From: Candidatus Poribacteria bacterium
Lineage (GTDB): Bacteria > Poribacteria > WGA-4E > WGA-3G
Length of the DNA stretch: 64,000 nt
Assembly (NCBI GenBank): GCA_022822085.1
Contig: JAJECK010000099.1
Location: forward strand, 1 to 64,000
Direction: 5' to 3'
Below are positions 9,101 to 17,116 of this stretch, in pieces (positions within the stretch are counted from its first letter, which is position 1; every line of letters begins with the position of its first letter). The notes beneath the pieces are model-generated. The model was not told the DNA's origin and ran no database searches. It worked only from the letters and a program-made list of their open reading frames with translations. Both the position numbers and the translations under genes were made by a program.

Positions 9101-10183
9101 CCGATTAGCATCTGTAAATTGTACGTTTTGCAGGTCATTTGCTGTTGTTCCGCTGACCATTTCCCATGTTTTACCTGAATCTTTTGAGTGCATAATAGTG
9201 CCTGACCACCCAATAGCCCATGCTTCCTTTCTTGAAGTAAACTGCACTCCTGTGAGATTGTTTTCAATTCCGCTATCCATCAAGTGCCAGTTATCACCAC
9301 CATCCTCAGTGCGTGTGATAAACCCTATATCAGCAACCGCGATACCGTAATTTTTATCTGCAAAATGTATACTGTTAATTGTTTCTCTGACGTGCCCATT
9401 TATTAGAGGTATACGGCTGTCTTGTTTTTCCCAATTGACTCCACCTGAAGTTGTATGGAAAATTGAACCGTCACTTCCGGCGATCCACCCTTCATTGTTA
9501 CTGATAAAGAAAACCTTCTTATTGTCATTAATTAGCCGGTCGCGTTCACCTTCAAAACGATTGCTCTGTTCATTCCAAGATTCTCCACCGTTTTTCGTAT
9601 GGAAAATCCTGTCATACGTTCCCACAGTCCATCCTCTATCATTGTCAACGAACCATACACCGTTTAGCGGGAATTCACTTACATATTGAAATCTGTTCCA
9701 ACTTTTACCAGCATTTTTTGTATAGAGTACATCAGAATCTTCACCAACAATCCAACCTTCTTTTCCATTTGCAAAAAATACATCTCGTAGCATTGCAGAC
9801 GATCCACTTTTTTGAATAGTCCAGAATCTTCCACCGTCATCTGTAGTAGCGATTAACCCATCCGTTCCGACTGCCCATCCATCTTGTTCGTTAGGAAAAT
9901 AGACTGCCTTGAAATCTCCAGTCGTATTGACCTCCTGCTTCTGCCATGTTTTCCCGCCATCTGCTGTGTGTACGATAGTTCCTCCGAGTCCGACGATCCA
10001 TCCTTTTTTGGCGTTTACAAAGTGTAAATCAGTAAAGTTTGTTTCCCAATCTGCCTTTCGGGTTGCTTCCATCTTTACACAACCGTTAATTATTAACATC
10101 ATACTAAGAATAATTACAATTGTATATGAAGTGGTTAGTTTCTGTATGTATCTATCAGTTTTGTTGTTGTTCTTAAGGTTCAT
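6155..10183 (-). CDS. giant YCF48/BNR-repeat lipoprotein (26 repeats)
   Basis: A 1342-residue protein built almost wholly of a repeat of about 45 residues with the pattern GWAVG..G.I.HT.DGGKTW. I count 26 copies of the (D/N)GG..W signature. This is the YCF48 / photosystem II assembly-factor-like BNR repeat, which forms beta-propellers; 26 repeats would fill three or four propellers. Two low-complexity linkers (about residues 625-660, acidic/proline; about 928-995, Gln/Glu/Asn-rich) divide it into three blocks. The N-terminus carries a lipobox (INGC, Cys35), so it should be a lipoprotein. GGAGG precedes the ATG. It is the last gene of a unit with 10204-11103 and 11136-11753. The family occurs widely in non-photosynthetic bacteria; its partner here is unknown. 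Confidence 0.9.
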   Translation of the reverse strand: MNLKNNNKTDRYIQKLTTSYTIVIILSMMLIINGCVKMEATRKADWETNFTDLHFVNAKKGWIVGLGGTIVHTADGGKTWQKQEVNTTGDFKAVYFPNEQDGWAVGTDGLIATTDDGGRFWTIQKSGSSAMLRDVFFANGKEGWIVGEDSDVLYTKNAGKSWNRFQYVSEFPLNGVWFVDNDRGWTVGTYDRIFHTKNGGESWNEQSNRFEGERDRLINDNKKVFFISNNEGWIAGSDGSIFHTTSGGVNWEKQDSRIPLINGHVRETINSIHFADKNYGIAVADIGFITRTEDGGDNWHLMDSGIENNLTGVQFTSRKEAWAIGWSGTIMHSKDSGKTWEMVSGTTANDLQNVQFTDANRAIAIGERGTMAVTNDGGQTWKELDNEIWDGIWNIYFATDKHGWAVGERGLIIHTNDGGTNWEPQRAPAPFALRAVHFINEKVGWIVGDMGTIIHTIDGGNIWLPQIPIGDFLSVMLKGVFFLDDKRGWAIGWPGVCIATQDGGLTWKQQSTDTFNELYAVYFIDENTGWIVGQFGEILHTNNGGKDWDLQHSRTQENLNKVYFADTQHGLIVGDNGIMLTTVNGGKKWELQDSGTNNDLYGLALSPDGVVAVGKGGIAMRYSVDNVQLPAKLPPVATEPETIVVEEEKPIVPVVYHWDIIRQATWRTDFSDVHFVDTHKGWAVGSGGLIAHTLDGGKTWLPQHSGVSVNLRDVEFTDEKHGRILASNVILQTENGGETWKPIIKTTQQNLPRISMMKFINRDVGWLGASIGQIVHTTDGGKTWKVQKTGTTNANITDIYFINNLEGWAIAPQRRDGGFILKTEDGGKYWKIQSKTNQTGIAVHFADAKNGWVVLGNGNSLLSNDGGETWKMQSTTQSPGRLTQITFRSHTQAWGIGGGSAYITEDQGVNWQQIPISTGPEMLTMRRPQPVTQEQPETDEEKSEDDSTASEEFNPFDSLQRQLSQQRQRPGNLAPEGTLPNNAEQTNNAPQEQPEQRRRFRRGGSGIANVYFLDDQHAWAVGSAGSIYRTTNRGETWERQLGEQQRNNFREVLFYNDKIGWIASSDGTLLETQDSGQTWEKLNIRTNQRLIGIHFASLEPKWGWTMRSDGTVLYTTDGNTWTAGDTPERPPFIEGDPSTRYSINDVSFGKFSEGWGVGRFGDIIHNKDGGGTWTLQRTTTNDTLTSVDMKFAPLGWAVGQSGVIQRTINGGDYWKMHESNTVYDLTSVSFITKRKGWAVGEGGIVLKTVDGGFTWQPKMSGNTNTLNSIIALSEKVIYACGDAGTIIRSSDGGETWEQEHTDIDNDLYVITKAKNGNSLWVVGQWGVILRRKVETSLQAAAR

Positions 10184-10203
10184 TCTTTTTCATCCTCCGT
10201 ATG

Positions 10204-11103
10204 TTAATAGTATGTCTCTTGTCCAAAAAGTCCTGATCTGATTACCGCAATTCCTACAGCTACACCTACAAAAAGTGTTATGAGACCTACCTGAATCAAT
10301 CTTGGTTTGTAATTAATCAATGGTTGTAATGCTTTTATCTTATGAATCCAAATCAATAACGGTGAAATTGCTAATAATAGTATACTAATAAATGGTGCTT
10401 CTCCGTAAAAATAACCGTTCATCCAGATGCCAACGAATAGGAAAGTCAACAATGGAGAAACACTCTGCGGGAAAACAAGTGAATTATCACTATCTTTTTT
10501 ATGAATATTTTGTAAAATTATATTAAGGATCCAGACTGATATAAAAATAGCGACTAAAGTGCCTGCATGTAGAGCTAATCTTATACTTCCAGTTAGTGCT
10601 ATAACAAGAGAAGTGCCACCCGATATTACAAAATAGATAATCGGAACGGAATTATATGATGGAATAGCAGAAAAACTCTGTTTAACAATGTGCCAAAAAA
10701 CAAATATACTGATTGATAAACATATCCACCAGATAATCCCTTGAACTGTTCCCCAGGTATGTTGGAAGAGTGCGTCTAATAGTATTCGCGGTATCAAAAT
10801 GGAATAGATAACTTGAGAAATCGTTCTTCGCAATCCAACAGAATCCCAATAGGTACTGCTCAATAATGCAAATACTGCTAAGTATATGAACCAATGTATA
10901 CTTTCTCTTGGAATGAGGACAATTCTCCCTTCAATCCCAATGTAACCGATGATGTACCCTATTGATAAGGTCGCTGCTGTTAACCATAATAGGTGTTCGG
11001 TTTTTTCTTTGTTCCTTCTGATATAGAATACAAGTATGTACAATCCACCACAAACAATTGCGGGTAAGAAGATACTTAAAAACAATTGATTCGTACTTGG
11101 CAC
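10204..11103 (-). CDS. polytopic membrane protein of unknown function
   Basis: A 299-residue very hydrophobic protein with about nine or ten predicted membrane helices and a short basic loop after the first one (RRNKEK). It starts with GTG, supported by GAGG eight bases upstream. It lies 32 bases after the YceI gene and 20 bases before the YCF48-repeat lipoprotein gene, all on the minus strand, so the three are likely one operon. No transporter or enzyme motif is recognisable. Confidence 0.75.
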   Translation of the reverse strand: MPSTNQLFLSIFLPAIVCGGLYILVFYIRRNKEKTEHLLWLTAATLSIGYIIGYIGIEGRIVLIPRESIHWFIYLAVFALLSSTYWDSVGLRRTISQVIYSILIPRILLDALFQHTWGTVQGIIWWICLSISIFVFWHIVKQSFSAIPSYNSVPIIYFVISGGTSLVIALTGSIRLALHAGTLVAIFISVWILNIILQNIHKKDSDNSLVFPQSVSPLLTFLFVGIWMNGYFYGEAPFISILLLAISPLLIWIHKIKALQPLINYKPRLIQVGLITLFVGVAVGIAVIRSGLFGQETYY

Positions 11104-11135
11104 TGTTTATTACCTCAATAATAAAGTGCGTCCGT

Positions 11136-11753
11136 CTATTTATGTGCAGCTTCAACACTCACTGTAATTTGTATTTCATCATTAACACCTTCCATACCGT
11201 AGTTAAACCCGTATTCACTTCGTATTATGTCAAAGGTTGTATGAAAACCGATAATATTTCCAACATCTGGGATAGTTTTCTTACCAGTTAATTCGACATC
11301 AACAGTGATTGATTTTTCAACTCCGTGCATATTGAAATCACCAGTGACTTCAAGGATATTTTCTTTATCAGGTTTAGCACTGACTTTTGTGCTTTTGAAG
11401 GTAATTACAGGAAATTGTTTTACACTGAAAAAGTCGGAACTTCTAAGGTGTTGGTCGCGTTTGTCGTTTGCAGTATCAACACTTGCGCTTTTTACTTCAA
11501 ATTCAACACTACTTTTGGATATATCATCTTCATTTAATGTAATATTTCCAGTAAATTCGTTGAATCTACCATAGAAATATGTAACACCCATGTGTTTTGC
11601 ACGGAAAAGCACTGATGAGTGTAAAGCATCAATATTGTATTCTTTAGTTTGATTTTGCGATTCGGTTTTATCGGTGAAAGTTACAACGAGTATTCCCAAT
11701 AGGACTATTCCAATAAATGAGAACTGTAAGTTTCGTTTCAACCATGTTTTCAT
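11136..11753 (-). CDS. YceI-family protein
   Basis: A 205-residue protein with an N-terminal hydrophobic segment (about residues 10-27) and a YceI domain (about 38-203). Typical features are YNIDALHSSVLFRAKHMG at the start of the barrel, GRFNEFTG, the DQHLRSSDFF element and the FxSTKV strand. YceI proteins are lipocalin-like barrels that bind polyisoprenoids or isoprenoid quinones, usually outside the inner membrane. The ATG at 11753 is preferred over an in-frame TTG three bases earlier because GGAGG lies nine bases before the ATG. First gene of the three-gene minus-strand unit. The link to a quinone-using respiratory chain is plausible but not shown. Confidence 0.9.
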   Translation of the reverse strand: MKTWLKRNLQFSFIGIVLLGILVVTFTDKTESQNQTKEYNIDALHSSVLFRAKHMGVTYFYGRFNEFTGNITLNEDDISKSSVEFEVKSASVDTANDKRDQHLRSSDFFSVKQFPVITFKSTKVSAKPDKENILEVTGDFNMHGVEKSITVDVELTGKKTIPDVGNIIGFHTTFDIIRSEYGFNYGMEGVNDEIQITVSVEAAHK

Positions 11754-12036
11754 CAAAATAATCCTCCATAATAATAGTGGTTTCGCTTTAAAAATGTTCT
11801 TTATACATTAGGGCAGTATACATTATTTTTCTGAAAGTGTCAACGAAAAAGCAGAGGCATTCAATATCTTATAAATCGATTGTAAGATTGTGGTAATACA
11901 ACCGTTGAAAATGCTGCAAGTTTGAAGGAGAAATAATAGGTTAAATTGGTATGATCTCCACAGAATTCGGTTGAAATTTGTTGGTTGGATATGTTATTAT
12001 TTTCCCTAACGACCTGAATTGCGGAGGACAAGACTC

Positions 12037-14292
12037 TTGAGCAAACCGTTAAAGGGATTCATTACCTATTCACACGCGGATACAAAAGCAAAAGATGAAT
12101 TGACAACACGTCTTGCCATGCTGCGAAGTGAAGGCATGATAGATATCTGGCACGATAACGAAATTACGCCGGGTAAAAAGTGGCGTGATGCTATTTCACG
12201 TAGCCTTGCTGATTCCGATCTTCTCCTTTACCTCGTTTCTAAAAATAGTCTTGCTTCTGAAAACTGCAACAAAGAATTGGCAAAAGCATTAACGGAAAAA
12301 ACAAGAATTGTCCCAGTCATACTTGAAGATTGTGATTGGCTGCATCATGAACTTAGTAACTTCCAAGCTTTGCCGGATGAGGGCAAGCCAATTATCAAAT
12401 GGGAAGATAAAAGCGAAGGCTGGCAAAATGTGGTAAGTGGCATCCGAAAAGTTATTCACGAAATGCAGCCCTATTCTGCTGGCACCAAGAAGGAAAGTAA
12501 ATATTATAAGACTGATAGTAACGAATTCCAAGCTGAACTAGCGTTTCAATACGGTAACGCTCTGCTAATGCTTGGGCAAATTGACAGGGCAATTGAAGTT
12601 TATTCATATGCTATAGAACGCAATCCTTACGCGGTTCATATCTATAACAATCGTGGAGAGGCTTATCGCATCAAAAATGAGATTGACCGTGCTATAGAAG
12701 ATTATACCGAAGCGATAAAATTAGACTTAGAACTTGTTGAGGCTTATAATAACCGCGGTGTGGCTTACCGAAACAAAGGTGAGATCGACAAGGCTATTTT
12801 AGACTATAATAGAGCGATTGAACTTAATCCAAATTATGCTGAGGCGTTTGTCAACCGCGGCACGGCTTATGATAGCAAGGGCGATTTCGACCAGGCTATA
12901 GCCAACTATAACAAAGCATTAACACTGAATCCAGATGAGCCTGTTACCTATAATAACCGAGGGGTTGCTTACCTGGGCAAAGGTAATGTGAAACAAGCAA
13001 TTGAGAATTATAATAAGGCGATAAGACTAAAACCTGATTACGCTAATGCCTACTACAATCGGGGTGAAGCACTGTTACATCTGAGTGAATGGAAAAAGGT
13101 TAAGGTTGACCTTATTGCTGCCAAGGATATGGGGACAGATATTGTCGCAGCATTTCGTAATGATTACAAAAATGTTGAGGCATTTGAGAAACGACATCTA
13201 ATTAAATTGCCAGAAGATATCGCGTTTCTGCTAACACAGCGCAGGCGGATCCGTTTCCCTAAGAAACAAAAAGCGTTTAATACTAATCGTATGCCCCTTG
13301 AATCACCAAATGTGGTAAATTTACGAGAGCAACTTCGCCATGCTGGGATTCCGTTAGGTAAATACATCAAAACAAAACCCGCTTTCGGCATCAACACAAC
13401 CCCAACCGAAGTTTTTGTAATAGACAAAACAACGCGGAATAAACTCATCGCAGATCATCCTTCCTCTACTGATATTTTGAAGCCGTATTTGCACGGAAAG
13501 GATTTAAGACGTTGGCATGTTAGCACACAGCAGCAGTGGTTAATCTTTACACATCGTCAAATAGCAATAAACGATTATCCAGCAATCCTGAAATATCTTG
13601 AAGAACATAGAGGACCCTTGAGCAAAAGAAAAGGAAAACAGGAATGGTATGAGCTGCAAGCGTCTTTCAGCGATGCGGAGCGTTTTGCCCAAGCGAAACT
13701 GGTCTGTCCAAATGTCTATAACCATCATACTTTTGCAGTTGATACTGCTGGCTATTTTTACGGAAATACTGCCTACCTTATCCCAACAGAGGAAAAGTGG
13801 CTTTGTGGACTCCTCAATTCCCGCACTGTGGAGTGGTTTTATTCACAGGTGTCGAAACAATTGACGATCGATCCTCTTCGGGCGCGTAGCGGATATATCC
13901 AACAAATTCCGATTCCGGATCTCACATCAGAGCAGAAGGCACTAATCGGCAAAATCGTTGATTACCTGATCTATCTTCAGCAGCAGCCAACGATAAATAG
14001 CAAGGATTTGGCACATGCCCGCGACCGTATAATGCTCGGATATTTTGAACGGATTATCGAAGGTTTAGTTTATGAGGCTTACTTGCGTGAGGAACTTCAT
14101 GCAAGTGACAAATATTTCCTACAACCTTTGTTAGAGGAACAATTGCCACCAATTGAGGACATTAAGGGTGATAAAATGTCGGTGTGCCGAGACATCTTTG
14201 AGCTGCTATATGAAAGAACACATCTTGTCCGGCGCAACCTTTACTATTTGGACAGTGTGAAACCGGTGCGCATCATTGAGGGTAAGTTGTGA
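12037..14292 (+). CDS. TIR-TPR-TaqI-like specificity domain fusion (putative defence effector/sensor)
   Basis: A 751-residue three-part protein. An N-terminal TIR domain (about residues 5-135) begins KGFITYSHAD and carries the Glu of the NCNKEL motif (Glu80), the usual catalytic Glu of NAD-cleaving TIRs. Six TPR units follow (about 165-370, repeated YNNRGxAY). The C-terminal 350 residues resemble the TaqI-like C-terminal specificity domain of type IIG enzymes: DILKPYLHGKDLRRW, WLIFTHR, WYELQ, LLNSRTVEWF, IPIPD. No methyltransferase or nuclease motif is present, so a DNA-recognition domain seems to have been joined to a TIR effector. The start is TTG 12037, nine bases after GGAGG; a longer frame from 12019 would overlap the Shine-Dalgarno. 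Its stop overlaps the next gene's start by four bases. Domain calls are from motifs; the defence role is inferred. Confidence 0.85.
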   Translation: MSKPLKGFITYSHADTKAKDELTTRLAMLRSEGMIDIWHDNEITPGKKWRDAISRSLADSDLLLYLVSKNSLASENCNKELAKALTEKTRIVPVILEDCDWLHHELSNFQALPDEGKPIIKWEDKSEGWQNVVSGIRKVIHEMQPYSAGTKKESKYYKTDSNEFQAELAFQYGNALLMLGQIDRAIEVYSYAIERNPYAVHIYNNRGEAYRIKNEIDRAIEDYTEAIKLDLELVEAYNNRGVAYRNKGEIDKAILDYNRAIELNPNYAEAFVNRGTAYDSKGDFDQAIANYNKALTLNPDEPVTYNNRGVAYLGKGNVKQAIENYNKAIRLKPDYANAYYNRGEALLHLSEWKKVKVDLIAAKDMGTDIVAAFRNDYKNVEAFEKRHLIKLPEDIAFLLTQRRRIRFPKKQKAFNTNRMPLESPNVVNLREQLRHAGIPLGKYIKTKPAFGINTTPTEVFVIDKTTRNKLIADHPSSTDILKPYLHGKDLRRWHVSTQQQWLIFTHRQIAINDYPAILKYLEEHRGPLSKRKGKQEWYELQASFSDAERFAQAKLVCPNVYNHHTFAVDTAGYFYGNTAYLIPTEEKWLCGLLNSRTVEWFYSQVSKQLTIDPLRARSGYIQQIPIPDLTSEQKALIGKIVDYLIYLQQQPTINSKDLAHARDRIMLGYFERIIEGLVYEAYLREELHASDKYFLQPLLEEQLPPIEDIKGDKMSVCRDIFELLYERTHLVRRNLYYLDSVKPVRIIEGKL

Positions 14293-15731
14293 GAATTACC
14301 GACATTGAGATTAAGAACTTCAGAGCCTTTCCAAAAACTTATGAAATAAATCCAAACAAAGCAGGAAAGAATTTATTGGTTTATGGAGAAAACGGTAGTG
14401 GAAAGTCATCGCTATATCTCGTCCTAAAATATTTTATTGAATCTGGTCTGGACATCAACGACGAGAGTAACAAAAGTAATGATTTTGAAAGCCATCAAAA
14501 CATCTTTGTCAAGGATCCTGGTCATATCAAACTCTCTTTCGGGGCAGATCCTCAATTACAGAAAGATACCTATGAGTGGTCAAAGACCTTAATAGAAACG
14601 ACTGACGAACTGATTATTGAGACAGCAAAAGCGTGCGGATTTCTTGACTATAAAGACCTTTTGGGAGTACACTATCTGCAACCCGAAGGCAAAGCTGTGA
14701 ATGTGTTTGATTTGCTGGTTGAGAAGCTTTTAGCAAATACGATTAACCCAGTGACAGCTCGAACTCTTGCTGAGGCGTGGAACGATGATATTCAAGGTCC
14801 CTATCCCCGTAGGGACGCGAAACATCGAATTACAGCTCTTGAACAAAGAATTGCAGTTTTTAACGATGAATTAGCAAATAGATTAGAAGAATTGCGTCCG
14901 AAGGTGCGTGAGATTCTTGATAAATTTGGATATAAAGTCGATCTTGATTTAGATTTTCAAGGCATAACCTATAATCACAGGAATAAAACGCTTGATAACC
15001 AGCAGAAGCTATTGAATGTCAAATTCTTTGACAAAGATGTTTCTAAACAATACCTTTTACTGAACGAAGCGAAGTTGTCGGCAATTGCAATTTCCATCTA
15101 TCTTTCATCGATTCTACTTCTACCAGAGCCAAAAAGTGGATTAAGAATTCTTGCACTTGATGATGTACTTATCGGTTTGGATATGTCTAATCGCTTCCCA
15201 GTACTTGATATCCTCGAGGATTACTTCAAAGATTACCAAATCTTCCTGATGACTTACGATAAAGCCTGGTATGAGATTGCTAAACAACGGTTGAGCGAGA
15301 AGAATTGGAAATATACAGAATTCTATTTCAAGGCAACCGACGAGCACGAACTACCTGTGTGTAAGGAAGATACTCCGTACTTGAAAAAGGCTGAGGAATT
15401 TCTTGATGAGAATGACTACAAAGCATGTGTCATCTATCTCCGCACTACATTTGAAACCATAATCAAGAAATTTTGTGACAAAAGAAATCTTCGTGTTAGA
15501 TATTGTGAAAATCCAAAAAAGTTAGATACTAATGATTTTTGGGAACCTATTAAAACTGGAACAAAGAATGATGGTAGTGCTTTTTTAGATGATCAACTTA
15601 TCACAAAAATTGAACAATATCGCACTTGCATATTAAATCCGCTTAGCCATGCCTCTATTGTAAACGTTTCCAGAAGAGAGATTGAGGATACAATTAAAGC
15701 GATTGAGGAACTTGAGGCGGCGTTAGTATAG
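14289..15731 (+). CDS. SMC/RecF-like ABC ATPase partner of the TIR-TPR protein
   Basis: A 480-residue ATPase. It begins with the RecF/SMC-type sequence ITDIEIKNFRAF, Walker A GENGSGKS (33-40), a short helical middle region (no long coiled coil), a signature-like LNEAKLSAIAIS (about 258-269) and Walker B LRILALDDVLIGLD (about 286-299). A C-terminal alpha-helical domain (about 365-480) includes a YRTCILNPLSH element. That part resembles helical HEPN-like domains but has no canonical R-x4-6-H motif. Such ATPases often act in phage defence as sensors or regulators of a toxic partner. The GTG start overlaps the preceding stop (GTGA), so the genes are translationally coupled and the proteins probably form a complex. 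Confidence 0.85.
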   Translation: MRITDIEIKNFRAFPKTYEINPNKAGKNLLVYGENGSGKSSLYLVLKYFIESGLDINDESNKSNDFESHQNIFVKDPGHIKLSFGADPQLQKDTYEWSKTLIETTDELIIETAKACGFLDYKDLLGVHYLQPEGKAVNVFDLLVEKLLANTINPVTARTLAEAWNDDIQGPYPRRDAKHRITALEQRIAVFNDELANRLEELRPKVREILDKFGYKVDLDLDFQGITYNHRNKTLDNQQKLLNVKFFDKDVSKQYLLLNEAKLSAIAISIYLSSILLLPEPKSGLRILALDDVLIGLDMSNRFPVLDILEDYFKDYQIFLMTYDKAWYEIAKQRLSEKNWKYTEFYFKATDEHELPVCKEDTPYLKKAEEFLDENDYKACVIYLRTTFETIIKKFCDKRNLRVRYCENPKKLDTNDFWEPIKTGTKNDGSAFLDDQLITKIEQYRTCILNPLSHASIVNVSRREIEDTIKAIEELEAALV

Positions 15732-15853
15732 ATTTAAGCAAATAGAGGAAGACTAAACATAATCGTGAGTTGAATCACCGAAAGGCGAAGCACAATACCC
15801 TGACTTGCAAAACAGATTGCCTTCCTCTAATCTACCAAACAATCATATCTCCA

Positions 15854-16822
15854 CTACTCCTTGTAAGCCAACTCTGTCTGCAGCATACTTGCGATGGTAT
15901 TAATATTGTGTCGCATCATTCCGATATAGGTGCCTTCAGGTGTTCCGGGTGTTCCCATTGCATCAGAGAATAATCCACCCCCTATTTTTACATTATAACC
16001 GTTTGCTTTCACTGCTGCTTGAACAGACATGATTCCTCGAGGAGGCGAGGATGTTTCAACAAACATTGTAGGAATTCCATTATCAATAATGTATTGGGCA
16101 AGCTCTCTCACATCAGCAATACTTACTTCATCTTCTGTATTTATCCCTATCAGTCCTCGCACTTCAAAACCGTAAGCTTTTCCAAGGTAACCGAATGCAT
16201 CGTGAGTTGTTACAAGAACTCGCCGCTTAATTGGTATTTGCGCTGAAAGCGTTTGTACTTCATGGTGGAGTGATTTTAATTCTGCTAAATAGTTTTTGGC
16301 ATTGGAACGATAATATTCAGCATTATGTGAATCCTTCAGAGATAATGTATCACGTATCTTTTCTGTGGCTACCATCCAGAGTGACACATCATGCCAAACA
16401 TGTGGGTCATAGCCTCCTATGAACTCCGGGGTCTCACGAAGCCTTTTACGATCCATTCCATCCGTGACTGCAATCGCTTTCGCCTTATCCTTCATTTTAT
16501 CAAATACTGTACCTGTTATTCTCACTTCAAGATGCAGACCGTTATAGAAAATAACGTCTGCTGCCTTTAGTATTTTGGTGTCTCTTGCAGTTGGTTTATA
16601 TAGATGTGGGTCAATTCCTTCTCCAATGATACCTGTAACGTCAATTCTATCTCCTCCAACATTATGTAATACATCGGTAATCATACCAATCGTAGACACT
16701 ACATTTAGTTTTCTATCTGGACCAGGTTTAACATCATCTTTCTCATTATTGCATCCACAAAAAAATAAAAGTAAAAAAAGTAAAAACGGACATAATTGTT
16801 TTGCTATAACTTTTGTCAACAC
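15854..16822 (-). CDS. Mn/Zn ABC transporter substrate-binding lipoprotein (ZnuA/TroA/PsaA family)
   Basis: A 322-residue cluster A-I metal-binding protein. The N-terminus has a lipobox-like CGC after a hydrophobic stretch. Putative ligands are the His in DPHLYKP, the His in YDPHVWHD, the Glu in INTEDE and the Asp in LFSDAMG, the His-His-Glu-Asp set seen in Mn-binding PsaA/TroA proteins. The His-rich loop typical of zinc ZnuA is absent, so manganese or mixed specificity is more likely. It starts at GTG with AGGAG eight bases upstream; an ATG just before is out of frame. No permease or ATPase gene is adjacent, so its transporter partners must lie elsewhere. Confidence 0.85.
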   Translation of the reverse strand: MLTKVIAKQLCPFLLFLLLFFCGCNNEKDDVKPGPDRKLNVVSTIGMITDVLHNVGGDRIDVTGIIGEGIDPHLYKPTARDTKILKAADVIFYNGLHLEVRITGTVFDKMKDKAKAIAVTDGMDRKRLRETPEFIGGYDPHVWHDVSLWMVATEKIRDTLSLKDSHNAEYYRSNAKNYLAELKSLHHEVQTLSAQIPIKRRVLVTTHDAFGYLGKAYGFEVRGLIGINTEDEVSIADVRELAQYIIDNGIPTMFVETSSPPRGIMSVQAAVKANGYNVKIGGGLFSDAMGTPGTPEGTYIGMMRHNINTIASMLQTELAYKE

Positions 16823-17003
16823 TCATCTAACTCCTTTGGTTTGTCCTTTTTCAATCTCAAGATAGTTATGTATATCAAGAATACGAAATAAGACCTAATA
16901 AATTAAGTAGGAAAATTATTTTACATTAGTAAAAACGTTTCTTTTGTCCTATAAAGTTACAACAATTCTGTGGACAACATTCATTTAATATTCACCAATT
17001 TAC

Positions 17004-17033
17004 TTGAATTATTGATTGCAATTGTTGTATAAT
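17004..17033 (+). promoter_or_regulatory. sigma70-like promoter for the cytochrome-WD40-HMA gene
   Basis: TTGAAT at 17004-17009 and TATAAT at 17028-17033, separated by 18 bases, with a TG directly before the -10 hexamer. Transcription would start near 17040, leaving a leader of about 75 bases before the ATG at 17117. It lies in the intergenic region between divergent genes. Confidence 0.5.
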
Positions 17034-17116
17034 TGTCCCAAATATGTCATGAATTTATGAAATGTTTCAGATCGAAACAGATTATCATCTGTATTCTTAG
17101 GAGTGCTACTATAAAT

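Noticed and set aside
6155-10183. Photosynthesis-related function from YCF48 repeats and PCP_red domains
   Set aside because: No reaction-centre, bch/chl or carotenoid genes in the window; both domains occur in non-phototrophs.
6324-10241. Many open frames antisense to the YCF48-repeat gene
   Set aside because: They recur at the repeat period and are shadows of the repeated coding strand.
12019-12036. TTG at 12019 as start of the TIR protein
   Set aside because: The Shine-Dalgarno GGAGG lies inside this stretch, so the TTG at 12037 is the fitting start.
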